DNA from: an uncultured Selenomonas sp.
GTDB lineage: Bacteria > Bacillota > Negativicutes > Selenomonadales > Selenomonadaceae
DNA: 57,682 nucleotides
Assembly (NCBI GenBank): GCA_900552565.1
Contig: USAK01000010.1
Span: 1 to 57,682 of the forward strand
Direction of reading: 5' to 3'
The notes under the pieces were generated by a model. That model did not search any database and was not told where the DNA came from. It saw only the letters and a list, made by a program, of their open reading frames with translations. The position numbers and the translations under genes were made by a program. Of this stretch, positions 1 to 8,442 are shown piece after piece. The stretch's first letter is position 1. Each line of letters opens with the position of its first letter.

Positions 1-54
1 TCCGAAGATGACAGATTTACAGTCTGTTCCCTTTAACCACTCGGGCACCTACCC
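1..54 (-). tRNA. tRNA-Tyr (GTA), 3' part outside the window
   Basis: Read on the minus strand, the acceptor 5' strand GGGTAGG starts at 54. It is followed by T8-G9, a D arm with CCCGA and GGTTAAAGGG, and an anticodon stem-loop at 11-27 with anticodon GTA (bases 20-18). The long variable arm typical of bacterial tRNA-Tyr begins at the edge, and the T arm and 3' acceptor strand lie outside the window. A consensus promoter lies just upstream, so it is probably transcribed independently of ftsZ. Confidence 0.93.
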
Positions 55-58
55 ATGT

Positions 59-76
59 CTTAACAAGTGCGTTAAG
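59..76. other. 18-bp palindrome between the tRNA promoter and tRNA-Tyr
   Basis: CTTAAC and GTTAAG flank a 6-base spacer. The palindrome lies between the -10 box (87-92) and the 5' end of the tRNA (54), so it would form a small hairpin in the tRNA precursor leader or act as an operator. Its role is not known. Confidence 0.4.
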
Positions 77-86
77 AACAGTATTT

Positions 87-115
87 ATTATATCTGCTCT
101 TTGTGCACTTGTCAA
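87..115 (-). promoter_or_regulatory. consensus promoter for tRNA-Tyr
   Basis: On the minus strand TTGACA (115-110) and TATAAT (92-87) are separated by exactly 17 bases. Both hexamers match the sigma-70/A consensus perfectly. Transcription would start near 80, about 25 bases before the tRNA. Confidence 0.85.
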
Positions 116-140
116 TACCTTATTTAAAATTTATTTATTT

Positions 141-1289
141 TTATTTTCTGCGCATCCAGACAGGGATATCGATCAAGCTGTCCGCCCCCACCGTACTGCC
201 AATCCCAGCGGTATTATTCTGAGCCGGCTGCTGCGGTGCTGCCTGCTGCGTCTGGGCAGTCTGCGGCTGTGCAGGAGCCTGTGCTTTAGTATCTGGTACG
301 CCTACCGTCTCCTCAGGGGCGTCAAAGCCCGTAGCGATGACCGTGACACGTACAGTATCCCCCATCGAATCGTCAATGGATGCACCCCAAATGATATTGG
401 CCTGCGAATCTGCGGCTTTTTCAATTGCTTCCGATGCTTCCGTAACCTCGAACATGCTGAGGTTCTCTTCTGCGCCCGTTACATTGAGCAGAACGCCGCG
501 TGCACCGTCAATGCTCGTCTCGAGCAGCGGCGAAGCGATGGCTGCCTTTGCCGCCTCAACAGCGGCGTTCTCGCCCGAAGCCTCGCCAATGCCCATGAGT
601 GCAGAACCTGCATTGCTCATGATGCTCTTGACGTCAGCGAAGTCGAGGTTGATAAGTCCCGGCAGGGCAATGAGATCCGAAATGCCCTTGACGCCCTGGC
701 GGAGGACATCATCCGCGATACTGAACGCCTGCGTAATCGGCGTTTTTTTATCCACGACCTGCATAAGACGGTCATTCGGGATGGTGATAATCGTATCCAC
801 GTGTTTTTTGAGATTCTCGATACCGAGCTCTGCATTGCGGCGGCGCTTCATGCCCTCAAATGAGAACGGACGCGTCACAACACCGACAGTCAGCGCGCCG
901 ATTTCGCGTGCGCACTCAGCGACCACAGGAGCGGCACCTGTACCCGTGCCGCCGCCCATGCCGGCCGTCACAAAAACCATATCTGCACCGCGCAACGTAT
1001 CAAGGATATCATCGCGGCTTTCCTCTGCAGCTTTTTGGCCAATCTCCGGCTGAGCACCGGCACCAAGGCCGCGCGTGAGTTTTTCACCAATCTGCATGCG
1101 CTTCGGGGCCAGCGACTTCAGCAGAGCCTGAGCATCTGTATTGACAGCGATGAATTCCACGCCCTGAAGTCCCAGATTAATCATACGGTTGACAGCATTG
1201 CTGCCGCCGCCGCCTACACCGATTACTTTAATTTTGGCCAATTGATCGAGCCCGTTATCATCCAGTTCAAACACTGCCTTAACCCCCAT
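141..1289 (-). CDS. ftsZ: cell division GTPase FtsZ
   Basis: This is the tubulin-like GTPase that polymerises at midcell and recruits the division machinery. The GGGGSN loop (about 26-31) and the GTP-binding GGGTGTG signature (112-118) are intact. A Gln/Ala/Pro-rich linker (about 330-360) leads to the C-terminal peptide ending IPVWMRRK, which in this family binds membrane anchors and regulators. The length (382 aa) is normal. The start is uncertain: ATG at 1289 has no Shine-Dalgarno, while an in-frame GTG at 1274 follows GGGGGTTAAGG and would give VFELDD, closer to related proteins. It is the last gene of the dcw cluster, 170 bp after ftsQ. No ftsA lies between them, although that is the usual neighbour. 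Confidence 0.97.
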   Translation of the reverse strand: MGVKAVFELDDNGLDQLAKIKVIGVGGGGSNAVNRMINLGLQGVEFIAVNTDAQALLKSLAPKRMQIGEKLTRGLGAGAQPEIGQKAAEESRDDILDTLRGADMVFVTAGMGGGTGTGAAPVVAECAREIGALTVGVVTRPFSFEGMKRRRNAELGIENLKKHVDTIITIPNDRLMQVVDKKTPITQAFSIADDVLRQGVKGISDLIALPGLINLDFADVKSIMSNAGSALMGIGEASGENAAVEAAKAAIASPLLETSIDGARGVLLNVTGAEENLSMFEVTEASEAIEKAADSQANIIWGASIDDSMGDTVRVTVIATGFDAPEETVGVPDTKAQAPAQPQTAQTQQAAPQQPAQNNTAGIGSTVGADSLIDIPVWMRRK

Positions 1290-1457
1290 CGATAATATAG
1301 TGATATATAGTCCGACATCCTCAAAACATGGATGTCTATTTCTTGTATAAAATAAGATACCTCTATCAGTTTACCATCATTTTATACTGAATACCATAGG
1401 TAAAATGAAAAATTCTTCCAGCTCTGCCACAGCGAAAGGTTATGACACACTGTCAGC

Positions 1458-2234
1458 TTACGACTTTTCTTTATTCTTATCCTCCGCATTGGGGTCAAAG
1501 CCCTTCAGCTTGATAAACGGGGCCTCATAGCTGAAATCGACATACTCGATGGCATGACGGCTCGTCTTGAGAGATTTAACAAAGTCCGCCGTGAGCTGTG
1601 CCTTTTCATCCAGACGCTCCAGTTTGCCCAGACGAATCTGCACGGAACTATTCGTATAAGCAACCACCGCATCCGGATTGGCCATATTGACTTCGGAAAT
1701 CTGATTCAGAGCCTCTACATCAATTTGGTCAAGGAAATACAGGACTTTATTGATATTTTCATCCGTGACATCATCGCCTAAATAAAGGCCTGTGACCTCC
1801 ACTCCCGTAATCAGCGGAATGGGCACGCTGTGCAGGGCCCGGTATGCCGAGATGATTTTTCCGTTATGATCGAGGTCAAGATAGCCGTAATCGCAGGCGA
1901 CCGTCGCAACCGGCTTGCGTTCCGTTACTTCAATCTCCAGGCGGTCAGGCAGTCTCCTCCTGACCACGGCCGATTCGATGCGCAGGTCATGCATGAGATT
2001 CTGCGCCACAGCATCTGTCTGCAGCTGAAAAAGCGGCTCTCCCATGTGGATGCGTCCAATCTCGCAGATCTGCTCCTGCGTCAGATATGTCGTACCGCTG
2101 ACTTCCACACGCTTGAGCGTAAAGATTGGCGTGTAAACGACAATGGCCATGATAAGTCCGCAGGCAGCCAGGAACAGGAGTCCCTTAAAAAGCCGCCTGC
2201 CGCTGCGATGTTTTTTCTGCTCTTGTTCCTTCAC
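1458..2234 (-). CDS. ftsQ: cell division protein FtsQ/DivIB
   Basis: This is a bitopic membrane protein of the divisome that scaffolds FtsL and FtsB-type partners outside the membrane. A basic cytoplasmic N-terminus (1-15) precedes one membrane segment (about 16-36), a POTRA domain (about 38-108) and an FtsQ/DivIB beta domain. The start was set to GTG at 2234 because GGAGGAG lies 8 bases upstream, giving 258 aa. The longer frame from 2291 would include the upstream hairpin and has no comparable ribosome site. It sits between ddl and ftsZ, in the place where murB, ftsQ and ftsA often occur. Confidence 0.9.
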   Translation of the reverse strand: MKEQEQKKHRSGRRLFKGLLFLAACGLIMAIVVYTPIFTLKRVEVSGTTYLTQEQICEIGRIHMGEPLFQLQTDAVAQNLMHDLRIESAVVRRRLPDRLEIEVTERKPVATVACDYGYLDLDHNGKIISAYRALHSVPIPLITGVEVTGLYLGDDVTDENINKVLYFLDQIDVEALNQISEVNMANPDAVVAYTNSSVQIRLGKLERLDEKAQLTADFVKSLKTSRHAIEYVDFSYEAPFIKLKGFDPNAEDKNKEKS

Positions 2235-2255
2235 GTAATTACTCCTCCTGTATGC

Positions 2256-2286
2256 AAAAGCGCCGGACAAGATAAAAGTCCGGCGC
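2256..2286 (-). terminator. hairpin with short U run between ddl and ftsQ
   Basis: A perfect 9-bp stem GCGCCGGAC/GTCCGGCGC with a 9-base loop is followed on the minus strand by TTTT. It lies 32 bases after the ddl stop and 22 bases before the ftsQ start. The short U run suggests a partial terminator or attenuator that lowers ftsQ-ftsZ expression relative to the mur genes, or an mRNA-processing element. Confidence 0.6.
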
Positions 2287-2317
2287 AGCAAGCAAAAAAT
2301 GTCTGCTCAGTTCATTC

Positions 2318-3256
2318 TCACTTCTTGAAGCCAGCCATTTCCAGGATGCGTTCGCAAAGCTCAGGGAACTCTACGCCCATCGCACGGCCGGCATCCGGTA
2401 CAAGCGAAAGCTCTGTCATGCCCGGCACCGAATTGACCTCAATGACATACGGCGTGCCGTCTTCACTAAGCATCATGTCAACGCGTGCAACACCGCGGCA
2501 GCCGCAGGCCGTAAACGTTTTGACGGCCAGGTCCTGAATCTCTTTCGTCTTCTCTGCCGAAACACGGGCTGGAATGATATGGGTCGAAGCACCCTTCGTG
2601 TACTTGCTCTCATAATCGTAACGGCCGGAGGTCGTCGTAATCTCGATGATCGGGAACGCCTCTTTCTTCTCTTCATCGCCCCAGACGGCAACCGTGAGTT
2701 CCTTGCCGCGAATGAATTCTTCGACAAGTACTTCGTCATTATAAGAGAATGCCTCTTTCAGGGCGTCTTCGAGGGCATCCTTCGTTTCAACGATATAAAC
2801 GCCAATGCTCGAGCCCTGCGAAGCTGCCTTGACAACAACCGGCAGCGAAAAATCGCGCTCAATTTCTGCGGCAAGGTCACGTTTCATCTCGTAACGATAG
2901 AACGTATGCGAACGCGGCGTCGAGATGCCTTCTGCAACAAAAACGCGTTTCGAAGCAGCCTTGTCCATCGTGACAGCTGCAGCGAGAACGCCCGAACCCG
3001 TATACGGGATGCCGAGCATGTCAAGCGTGCCCTGCAGGACACCGTCTTCACCGAATTTGCCGTGAAGGGCATTGAAGACGATAGCACAGCCGCTCTTCTT
3101 GATATCTTCAGCAAAGGTCGGCGGGTTGAGTTCCATGCCTTCCGCGTTGTAGCCTTTCGACTGCAGTGCCTTGAGGATGGCCGAGCCCGTCTGACGGGAA
3201 ATCTCGGCTTCTGTGGAAGGGCCACCCATGACTACGACGATCTTATCCTGATTCAT
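2318..3256 (-). CDS. ddl: D-alanine--D-alanine ligase
   Basis: This cytoplasmic ATP-grasp enzyme joins two D-alanines to supply the terminal dipeptide used by MurF. Visible signatures are the N-terminal VVMGG.STEAEIS, the QGSSIGV loop, the tyrosine-containing YESKY region expected for D-Ala-D-Ala rather than D-Ala-D-lactate ligases, and the C-terminal IEVNSVPGMT metal and ATP site. The start was set to ATG at 3256 behind AAGGAGA (312 aa); the frame is open 11 codons further upstream without a ribosome site. It lies between murC and ftsQ. Residue identity argues against intrinsic vancomycin-type D-lactate synthesis by this enzyme, which is an inference. Confidence 0.95.
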   Translation of the reverse strand: MNQDKIVVVMGGPSTEAEISRQTGSAILKALQSKGYNAEGMELNPPTFAEDIKKSGCAIVFNALHGKFGEDGVLQGTLDMLGIPYTGSGVLAAAVTMDKAASKRVFVAEGISTPRSHTFYRYEMKRDLAAEIERDFSLPVVVKAASQGSSIGVYIVETKDALEDALKEAFSYNDEVLVEEFIRGKELTVAVWGDEEKKEAFPIIEITTTSGRYDYESKYTKGASTHIIPARVSAEKTKEIQDLAVKTFTACGCRGVARVDMMLSEDGTPYVIEVNSVPGMTELSLVPDAGRAMGVEFPELCERILEMAGFKK

Positions 3257-3300
3257 TCTGAAACTCTCCTTTAATTCTTCGGGCCTCATCAGCCTCTATC

Positions 3301-4698
3301 TTACTTTTCCTGCAGCATAGCGGCGAGTTCTTCGCCGGTCTTATAGATGTCGCCGGCGCCCATCGTAATGACGAGGTCACCCGGCTTTACAAAATCTTTG
3401 AGGAAGGCAGCGAGCTTTGCGCGCGCCGGTTCATAAATAACCTGCTGGCCGGACTGGCGCTTGACTTCGTCCACAATCGTCTGGCCGCTGATTCCCGCAA
3501 TCGGGGCTTCACCTGCTGCATAGACATCCGTGAGCAGAAGGACATCGGCCGAAACAAAAGCCCTGCCAAACTCCTCATGCAGGAGCTGCGTACGCGAATA
3601 GCGGTGCGGCTGGAACACACAGATCAGGCGCTTAGGACTCGTTTCCTTAGCAGCCTTGAGCGTAGCAGCAATCTCGGTCGGATGATGCGCATAGTCATCG
3701 ACAATCCAGACACCATTGATGCGGGCTTTGGTCTGGAAACGGCGCTTGGCACCATGGAAGGCAGCGAGTCCCGCTGCCATCTTCTCAAAGCTGACACCGA
3801 GCGAAAGTCCCGTGACGATGCAGGCCATCGCATCGAGAACGTTATGACGGCCCGGGATATTGAGGTCAACATGGCCCAGTTTTTCTTCACCATGCCATAC
3901 ATCAAACGAGATGCCCGTACCGCTGTGCTTGACATTCTTCGCGCGGTAATCCGCTTCATGGTCAATAGCATACGTAATGTATCTGCGGTCGAGATTTTTT
4001 GCCATATGGCGCAGATTTTCATTGTCGAAGCAGATGACAGCGTATCCCGTCTCCTTATCGACATTCTGGATGAACTGCGTGAACGCCTTAATGATGTTCT
4101 CCATTGTGCCGTAATGGTCCATATGGTCATCTTCCACGTTCGTCACGACAGCGATATGCGGATGCAGCTTGAGGAAGGAACCATCGCTCTCATCCGCCTC
4201 CGATACAAGGTAATCGCTCTTGCCGAGCACGGCGTTCGTGCCGAGATCCGGCACTTCACCGCCGACAACGACAGACGGCGAAACACCCGCGTGCGTTAAA
4301 GCCACGCCGAGCATCGAAGTCGTCGTCGTCTTGCCGTGTGCACCAGCCACAGCGATGCCTTTATATTCATTGACCAGCGCTGCATTGATATCCGAACGGT
4401 GCAGCTTCGTGATGCCAAGGTCTTTGGCAGCCAGTACCTCGGGATTGTCAAAGGGGATTGCTGTCGAAACAACGATAGCATCAACGCCGCGTACATTCTC
4501 CGCTTTCTGTCCGCCCAGCGTGATTTTTGCCCCCATCTGGCGCAGCTTTTCAATGATGCCGGAATCCTCGCGGTCCGAGCCAGACACCTCATAGCCGAGC
4601 TCGACCATTATCTTTGCCAGTGGGCTCATACCGGCACCGCCGATGCCCACAAAATGAATTTTCTTGATGCCTTTCAGCTCTTTGAGCTCCTTATGCAC
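3301..4698 (-). CDS. murC: UDP-N-acetylmuramate--L-alanine ligase MurC
   Basis: MurC adds the first amino acid of the stem peptide to UDP-MurNAc in the cytoplasm. The dinucleotide-fold motif HFVGIGGAGMS lies near the N-terminus, followed by the Mur ligase ATP loop GAHGKTTTT and the C-terminal DDYAHHPTEI motif typical of MurC. GTG at 4698 was chosen because AAAGGTG lies 6 bases upstream and the resulting 465 aa fit the family. An open extension to a GTG at 4785 adds 29 residues that precede the normal N-terminus. It is followed by ddl after 44 bases. Confidence 0.95.
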   Translation of the reverse strand: MHKELKELKGIKKIHFVGIGGAGMSPLAKIMVELGYEVSGSDREDSGIIEKLRQMGAKITLGGQKAENVRGVDAIVVSTAIPFDNPEVLAAKDLGITKLHRSDINAALVNEYKGIAVAGAHGKTTTTSMLGVALTHAGVSPSVVVGGEVPDLGTNAVLGKSDYLVSEADESDGSFLKLHPHIAVVTNVEDDHMDHYGTMENIIKAFTQFIQNVDKETGYAVICFDNENLRHMAKNLDRRYITYAIDHEADYRAKNVKHSGTGISFDVWHGEEKLGHVDLNIPGRHNVLDAMACIVTGLSLGVSFEKMAAGLAAFHGAKRRFQTKARINGVWIVDDYAHHPTEIAATLKAAKETSPKRLICVFQPHRYSRTQLLHEEFGRAFVSADVLLLTDVYAAGEAPIAGISGQTIVDEVKRQSGQQVIYEPARAKLAAFLKDFVKPGDLVITMGAGDIYKTGEELAAMLQEK

Positions 4699-4811
4699 TC
4701 CAATCACCTTTCCCTGTTGTCCTGATTCTTTCGAAATATTTATTGTATGACAGCTGCCCCGGTTCATGGCCGCTGATTCGTTCACGGCCTGCTGAATGGG
4801 CAGCTCCTGAT

Positions 4812-5921
4812 TTATTTTTTTGCGATATCGAGAATAATGTCAGCGATATCTCCTGCTGCCTGAGGACGGCCCATGGCCCTGCTGGCTTTCGCCATGGCCT
4901 GCAGCTTATCCGGTTCACTCAGAAGTTCTGCCAGCACCGCATTAAGGGATTCTGCCGTCAAGTCCTTATCAAGAATCATGCGTGCGGCACCTGCTTCCTG
5001 CAGGGCTCTGGCATTGTGCTCCTGATGATTTTCCGCTGCATACGGATACGGAATCAGAATCGCAGGAATACCGCGTGCCGTAAGTTCTGCCAGACCCGTC
5101 GCCCCTGCGCGGAAAATGGCGAGGTCCGCCATAGCCATGGCCTGCGGCATATTATACAGATACGGTTTGACGAGGATATGCGGACATTTGGCCAGCTCTA
5201 CGCCCTCTTTGGACAGACGGTCCATGACATCGGCATAACCGAGTTTGCCCGTCACATGCAGGAACTGTACGCTCGGATAGTCTGCCGCATGCTTGAGCAC
5301 GCCAATCATGGCGCGGTTGATGGCACGCGCACCGCGGCTGCCGCCCGAAACGAGCACCGTCGTTTTCTTAGGGTCAAGGCCAAAGGCGGCTGCCCCTTCT
5401 TCACGCTGTGCCGAAAGCACCTCGCTGCGGATGGGGTTGCCCGTGAAGACGACTTTGTCCGCAGGGAAATGCTTCATGGCTTCTTCGGTACCTGCAGCAA
5501 TTTTCGTGACGAATTTCGAAAGAATCTTGTTCGTAATGCCCGGAACGACATTCTGCTCCTGGATGAGCGTCGGAATGTGCATGAGACTTGCTGCCAAGAG
5601 AATCGGCCCGCAGACGTAGCCGCCCGTGCCAATGACAACATCCGGCTGAAACTTATGGACAATGCGCGTGGCTTTGGCCACGCCAATCATAGCACGGCCC
5701 GCGCGCAGGATATTGTCCGGCGTCAGATGGCGCTCAAAGCCCTGAATATCCACCGTCGTAAAGGGAAGACCTTCCTTGGGGATGATATCGGCTTCAAGAC
5801 CGCGTTTTGTACCGACATAAAGAAATTTTGCATCGGGAACTTTCTGCTGGATGGTCCGGATGATGGTGATGGCCGGATAGATATGACCGCCCGTGCCACC
5901 GCCGGAAACAATGATATTCAA
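4812..5921 (-). CDS. murG: MurG, undecaprenyl-PP-MurNAc-pentapeptide GlcNAc transferase
   Basis: This GT28 glycosyltransferase acts on the inner membrane face and converts lipid I to lipid II. The N-terminal glycine-rich loop SGGGTGGHIYPA, the second loop VSGGSRGARAIN and the C-terminal UDP-GlcNAc site region around LTARGIPAILIPYPYAAENHQ are present (369 aa). The start codon is TTG at 5921, supported by AGGAGG nine bases upstream. It follows murD directly, with no ftsW between them, although ftsW separates murD and murG in many bacteria. Confidence 0.95.
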   Translation of the reverse strand: MNIIVSGGGTGGHIYPAITIIRTIQQKVPDAKFLYVGTKRGLEADIIPKEGLPFTTVDIQGFERHLTPDNILRAGRAMIGVAKATRIVHKFQPDVVIGTGGYVCGPILLAASLMHIPTLIQEQNVVPGITNKILSKFVTKIAAGTEEAMKHFPADKVVFTGNPIRSEVLSAQREEGAAAFGLDPKKTTVLVSGGSRGARAINRAMIGVLKHAADYPSVQFLHVTGKLGYADVMDRLSKEGVELAKCPHILVKPYLYNMPQAMAMADLAIFRAGATGLAELTARGIPAILIPYPYAAENHQEHNARALQEAGAARMILDKDLTAESLNAVLAELLSEPDKLQAMAKASRAMGRPQAAGDIADIILDIAKK

Positions 5922-5952
5922 GATTTGACGCCTCCTGTCATCTCTATCATGT

Positions 5953-7362
5953 TCATTCTGCCTTCTTCTGTTTCGTCAATTCATGCACAAGGTGCTTGAA
6001 ATCGCGGCCGCGCTCTGCCATGTTGTGGTACATGTCAAAGCTGGCGCAGGCCGGCGAGAGCAGCACGACATCTGGTGCCTTGGCAAGTGCATGGGCAATC
6101 TCCACGGCACGGGACATGGAATATCCCGCCGCATAGATATGTTCCTCGGGGAAGCCATTGTCGACAGCAGCACCATAAAAACGCTCCGCTGCGCGGCCGA
6201 TGAGGATGAGTTCATCGACGCGTTCCTTGACGAGTTTCATGAAATCCGTCAGGTCCGTCATCTTGTCGTCGCCGCCCGCGAGCAGAATGATATGGCCGTC
6301 AAAAGTCTCCAGGGCCTTGATGGCTGAATCCGTATTCGTCGCTTTCGAATCATTGTAATACGGCACACCGTTGATGGTCGTCACATACTCGATGCGATGT
6401 TCTACGCCGCGGAATTCCTTGAGGACCGGCACCATCTTTTCCGGCTCGCAGCCAGCAAAGAACGCCGAGGCAATCGCCGCGAGGGCGTTCTCAACATTAT
6501 GCGGGCCCTTGATGCCCAGTTCATTTGTATGGCAGACTTCCTGCTCTTTGCCGTCCCAGCGGATGACAATCATGCCGTCCCTGACGCTGCCGCGGACAAA
6601 TACGCCTTCCGGCAGCTCTTCGCGGCGGCTGAAATAGCAGACTCTGGCATGGGCGCGCTCTTTCATGGAACGCGTGCGCTCATCATCATAATTGAGCACG
6701 AGGAAATCTGCCGGCGTCTGTTCGCGGAAAATGCGTTCCTTCATGGCCTGATAGACTTCCATCGAGCCATGGCGCACGATATGGTCCGGCGTCACATTGA
6801 GCACAGCAGCAACATGCGGATGGAAATGTTCCGTTGCTTCCATCTGATAACTCGAGATTTCTGCAGCAATGCAGCCGCCCCTGCCAACACGCAGAGCTTC
6901 TTCTGATAATGGCACACCGATATTGCCGCCAACGCCGACCTTATCATAATGCGTCTTTAAGAGGAGGCCCAGAAGCGTCGTCGTTGTCGTCTTGCCGTTC
7001 GTACCCGTCACAGCACAGAACGGCGACTCTGCGATATCAAAGGCCAGCTCGACTTCACTCATGACGCGGATGCCTTTTTTATAGGCAGCCTGTACTAAGG
7101 GAATGCGCACAGGCACGGCCGGCGAAACAATCACCGTGTCTACGCCGTCGAGCATGCTTTCCTGCTGCGGCCCGAAGACGAGCTTCACGCCTGCATCACG
7201 CAGTTTCGAAAAATCGTCGCCAAGCTTTTCCAATTCCTCTTCCGTTTTGGCATCACTCAGCGTGACCTCAGCTCCGAAACGACGCGCAAGCTTCGCAGCG
7301 GCAAAACCGCTGATACCAGCACCGATGACTAAGACATGTTTCTGTTTCCAATCCAACTCCAT
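5953..7362 (-). CDS. murD: UDP-N-acetylmuramoylalanine--D-glutamate ligase MurD
   Basis: MurD attaches D-glutamate to UDP-MurNAc-L-Ala. The N-terminal Rossmann motif VLVIGAGISG, the ATP loop GTNGKTTTTT and the domain 3 motifs YNDSKATN and LLAGGDDK identify the family. ATG at 7362 was chosen as the start because a GGGGGG run precedes it and it gives the usual 469 aa; the frame is open for 8 more codons. It lies between mraY and murG. Confidence 0.95.
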   Translation of the reverse strand: MELDWKQKHVLVIGAGISGFAAAKLARRFGAEVTLSDAKTEEELEKLGDDFSKLRDAGVKLVFGPQQESMLDGVDTVIVSPAVPVRIPLVQAAYKKGIRVMSEVELAFDIAESPFCAVTGTNGKTTTTTLLGLLLKTHYDKVGVGGNIGVPLSEEALRVGRGGCIAAEISSYQMEATEHFHPHVAAVLNVTPDHIVRHGSMEVYQAMKERIFREQTPADFLVLNYDDERTRSMKERAHARVCYFSRREELPEGVFVRGSVRDGMIVIRWDGKEQEVCHTNELGIKGPHNVENALAAIASAFFAGCEPEKMVPVLKEFRGVEHRIEYVTTINGVPYYNDSKATNTDSAIKALETFDGHIILLAGGDDKMTDLTDFMKLVKERVDELILIGRAAERFYGAAVDNGFPEEHIYAAGYSMSRAVEIAHALAKAPDVVLLSPACASFDMYHNMAERGRDFKHLVHELTKQKKAE

Positions 7363-7410
7363 GACGAATCCCCCCGGATATGACAAGAAAATATGATAAA
7401 ACAGCCGCTA

Positions 7411-8364
7411 TTATGGCATCATCCAAAGTCCGACGAGGCTGGCCAAAAGACCGACCATCCAGAAGACGAATACGACTTTCGTCTCCTTCCAGCCGCCGAG
7501 CTCGAAATGATGGTGAATCGGACTCATGCGGAAGACGCGCTTGCCCGTCGTCTTGAACGAGATGACCTGAATGATGACCGACAGGGCCTCGCAGACAAAG
7601 ACAAAGCCGATGACGGCCAGCAGGATTTCCGTATGGGTCAGGATGCCGACGGCAGCGATGGCACCGCCAAGCGCCAGAGAGCCTGTATCCCCCATGAATA
7701 CCTTGGCCGGATGGGCATTAAAGCGCAGGAAAGCCACACAGGCCATCATCATGGCCACGCAGAACAGAGCGAGGTCAAAATGCCCCGTCAGATAGCACAC
7801 CAGTGCATAAGCACCGGAAGCAATCGCGACCGTGCCAGAGGCAAGACCATCAAGACCGTCAGTCAGATTGACGGCATTGCTCGTGCCGACGAGTACGAAC
7901 AGCACGAGGAAATAGTAGCCGGCGCCGATGTCGATATTGATGTTGGCCACAGGAATCCAGATGCTCGTGTCAATGCCGAGCACACGCGTGCCGACAATCA
8001 TCGTGACAATGGCAATGATAATCTGGCCGAGCATCTTCTGTTTGGCCTTGAGGCCGAGGTTGCGCTTCTTGACGACCTTGATGTAGTCATCGAGGAAGCC
8101 GAGTACAAAATGGCCGAGCGTGATAAACAGGGCCAAAAGTATCGCCGGCGTCAATGGGGCTGCCGCTACCGTCGCGAGCACGATGGCCAAAATAATCATG
8201 ATGCCGCCCATCGTCGGCGTACCGCTCTTGGCCTGATGGCTCTTCGGTCCTTCCTCACGGATGCTCTGTCCGAATTTAAGCTTATGCAGCTCTGGAATGA
8301 GTATTGGCCCTATGCTGAGCACGAGGCCGGCGGCAATAATGGCCGCAAGCAATATCTTATCCAA
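7411..8364 (-). CDS. mraY: MraY, phospho-MurNAc-pentapeptide transferase
   Basis: This integral membrane enzyme transfers phospho-MurNAc-pentapeptide to undecaprenyl phosphate, giving lipid I. About ten hydrophobic segments are visible. The motif KSGTPTMGG, the catalytic aspartates in LDDYIK and NLTDGLDGL, and the MSPIHHHFEL histidine motif are all present. The start is TTG at 8364, with GGAGA about 10 bases upstream (317 aa). It is coupled to murF and murD in the cluster. Confidence 0.96.
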   Translation of the reverse strand: MDKILLAAIIAAGLVLSIGPILIPELHKLKFGQSIREEGPKSHQAKSGTPTMGGIMIILAIVLATVAAAPLTPAILLALFITLGHFVLGFLDDYIKVVKKRNLGLKAKQKMLGQIIIAIVTMIVGTRVLGIDTSIWIPVANINIDIGAGYYFLVLFVLVGTSNAVNLTDGLDGLASGTVAIASGAYALVCYLTGHFDLALFCVAMMMACVAFLRFNAHPAKVFMGDTGSLALGGAIAAVGILTHTEILLAVIGFVFVCEALSVIIQVISFKTTGKRVFRMSPIHHHFELGGWKETKVVFVFWMVGLLASLVGLWMMP

Positions 8365-8442
8365 AATCTAACGTCTCCACTCTCTTGATTGATTTCTTTC
8401 CTAATGAATAGAATGCTGTCCGCACGTTTTGACCAAAGCAGA

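Noticed and set aside
2235..2291. Longer FtsQ N-terminus
   Set aside because: The extension would translate through the ddl-ftsQ hairpin and has no ribosome site, while GTG 2234 has GGAGGAG.
4699..4785. 29-residue extension of MurC
   Set aside because: Family members begin close to the Rossmann motif, and the GTG at 4698 has a proper Shine-Dalgarno.
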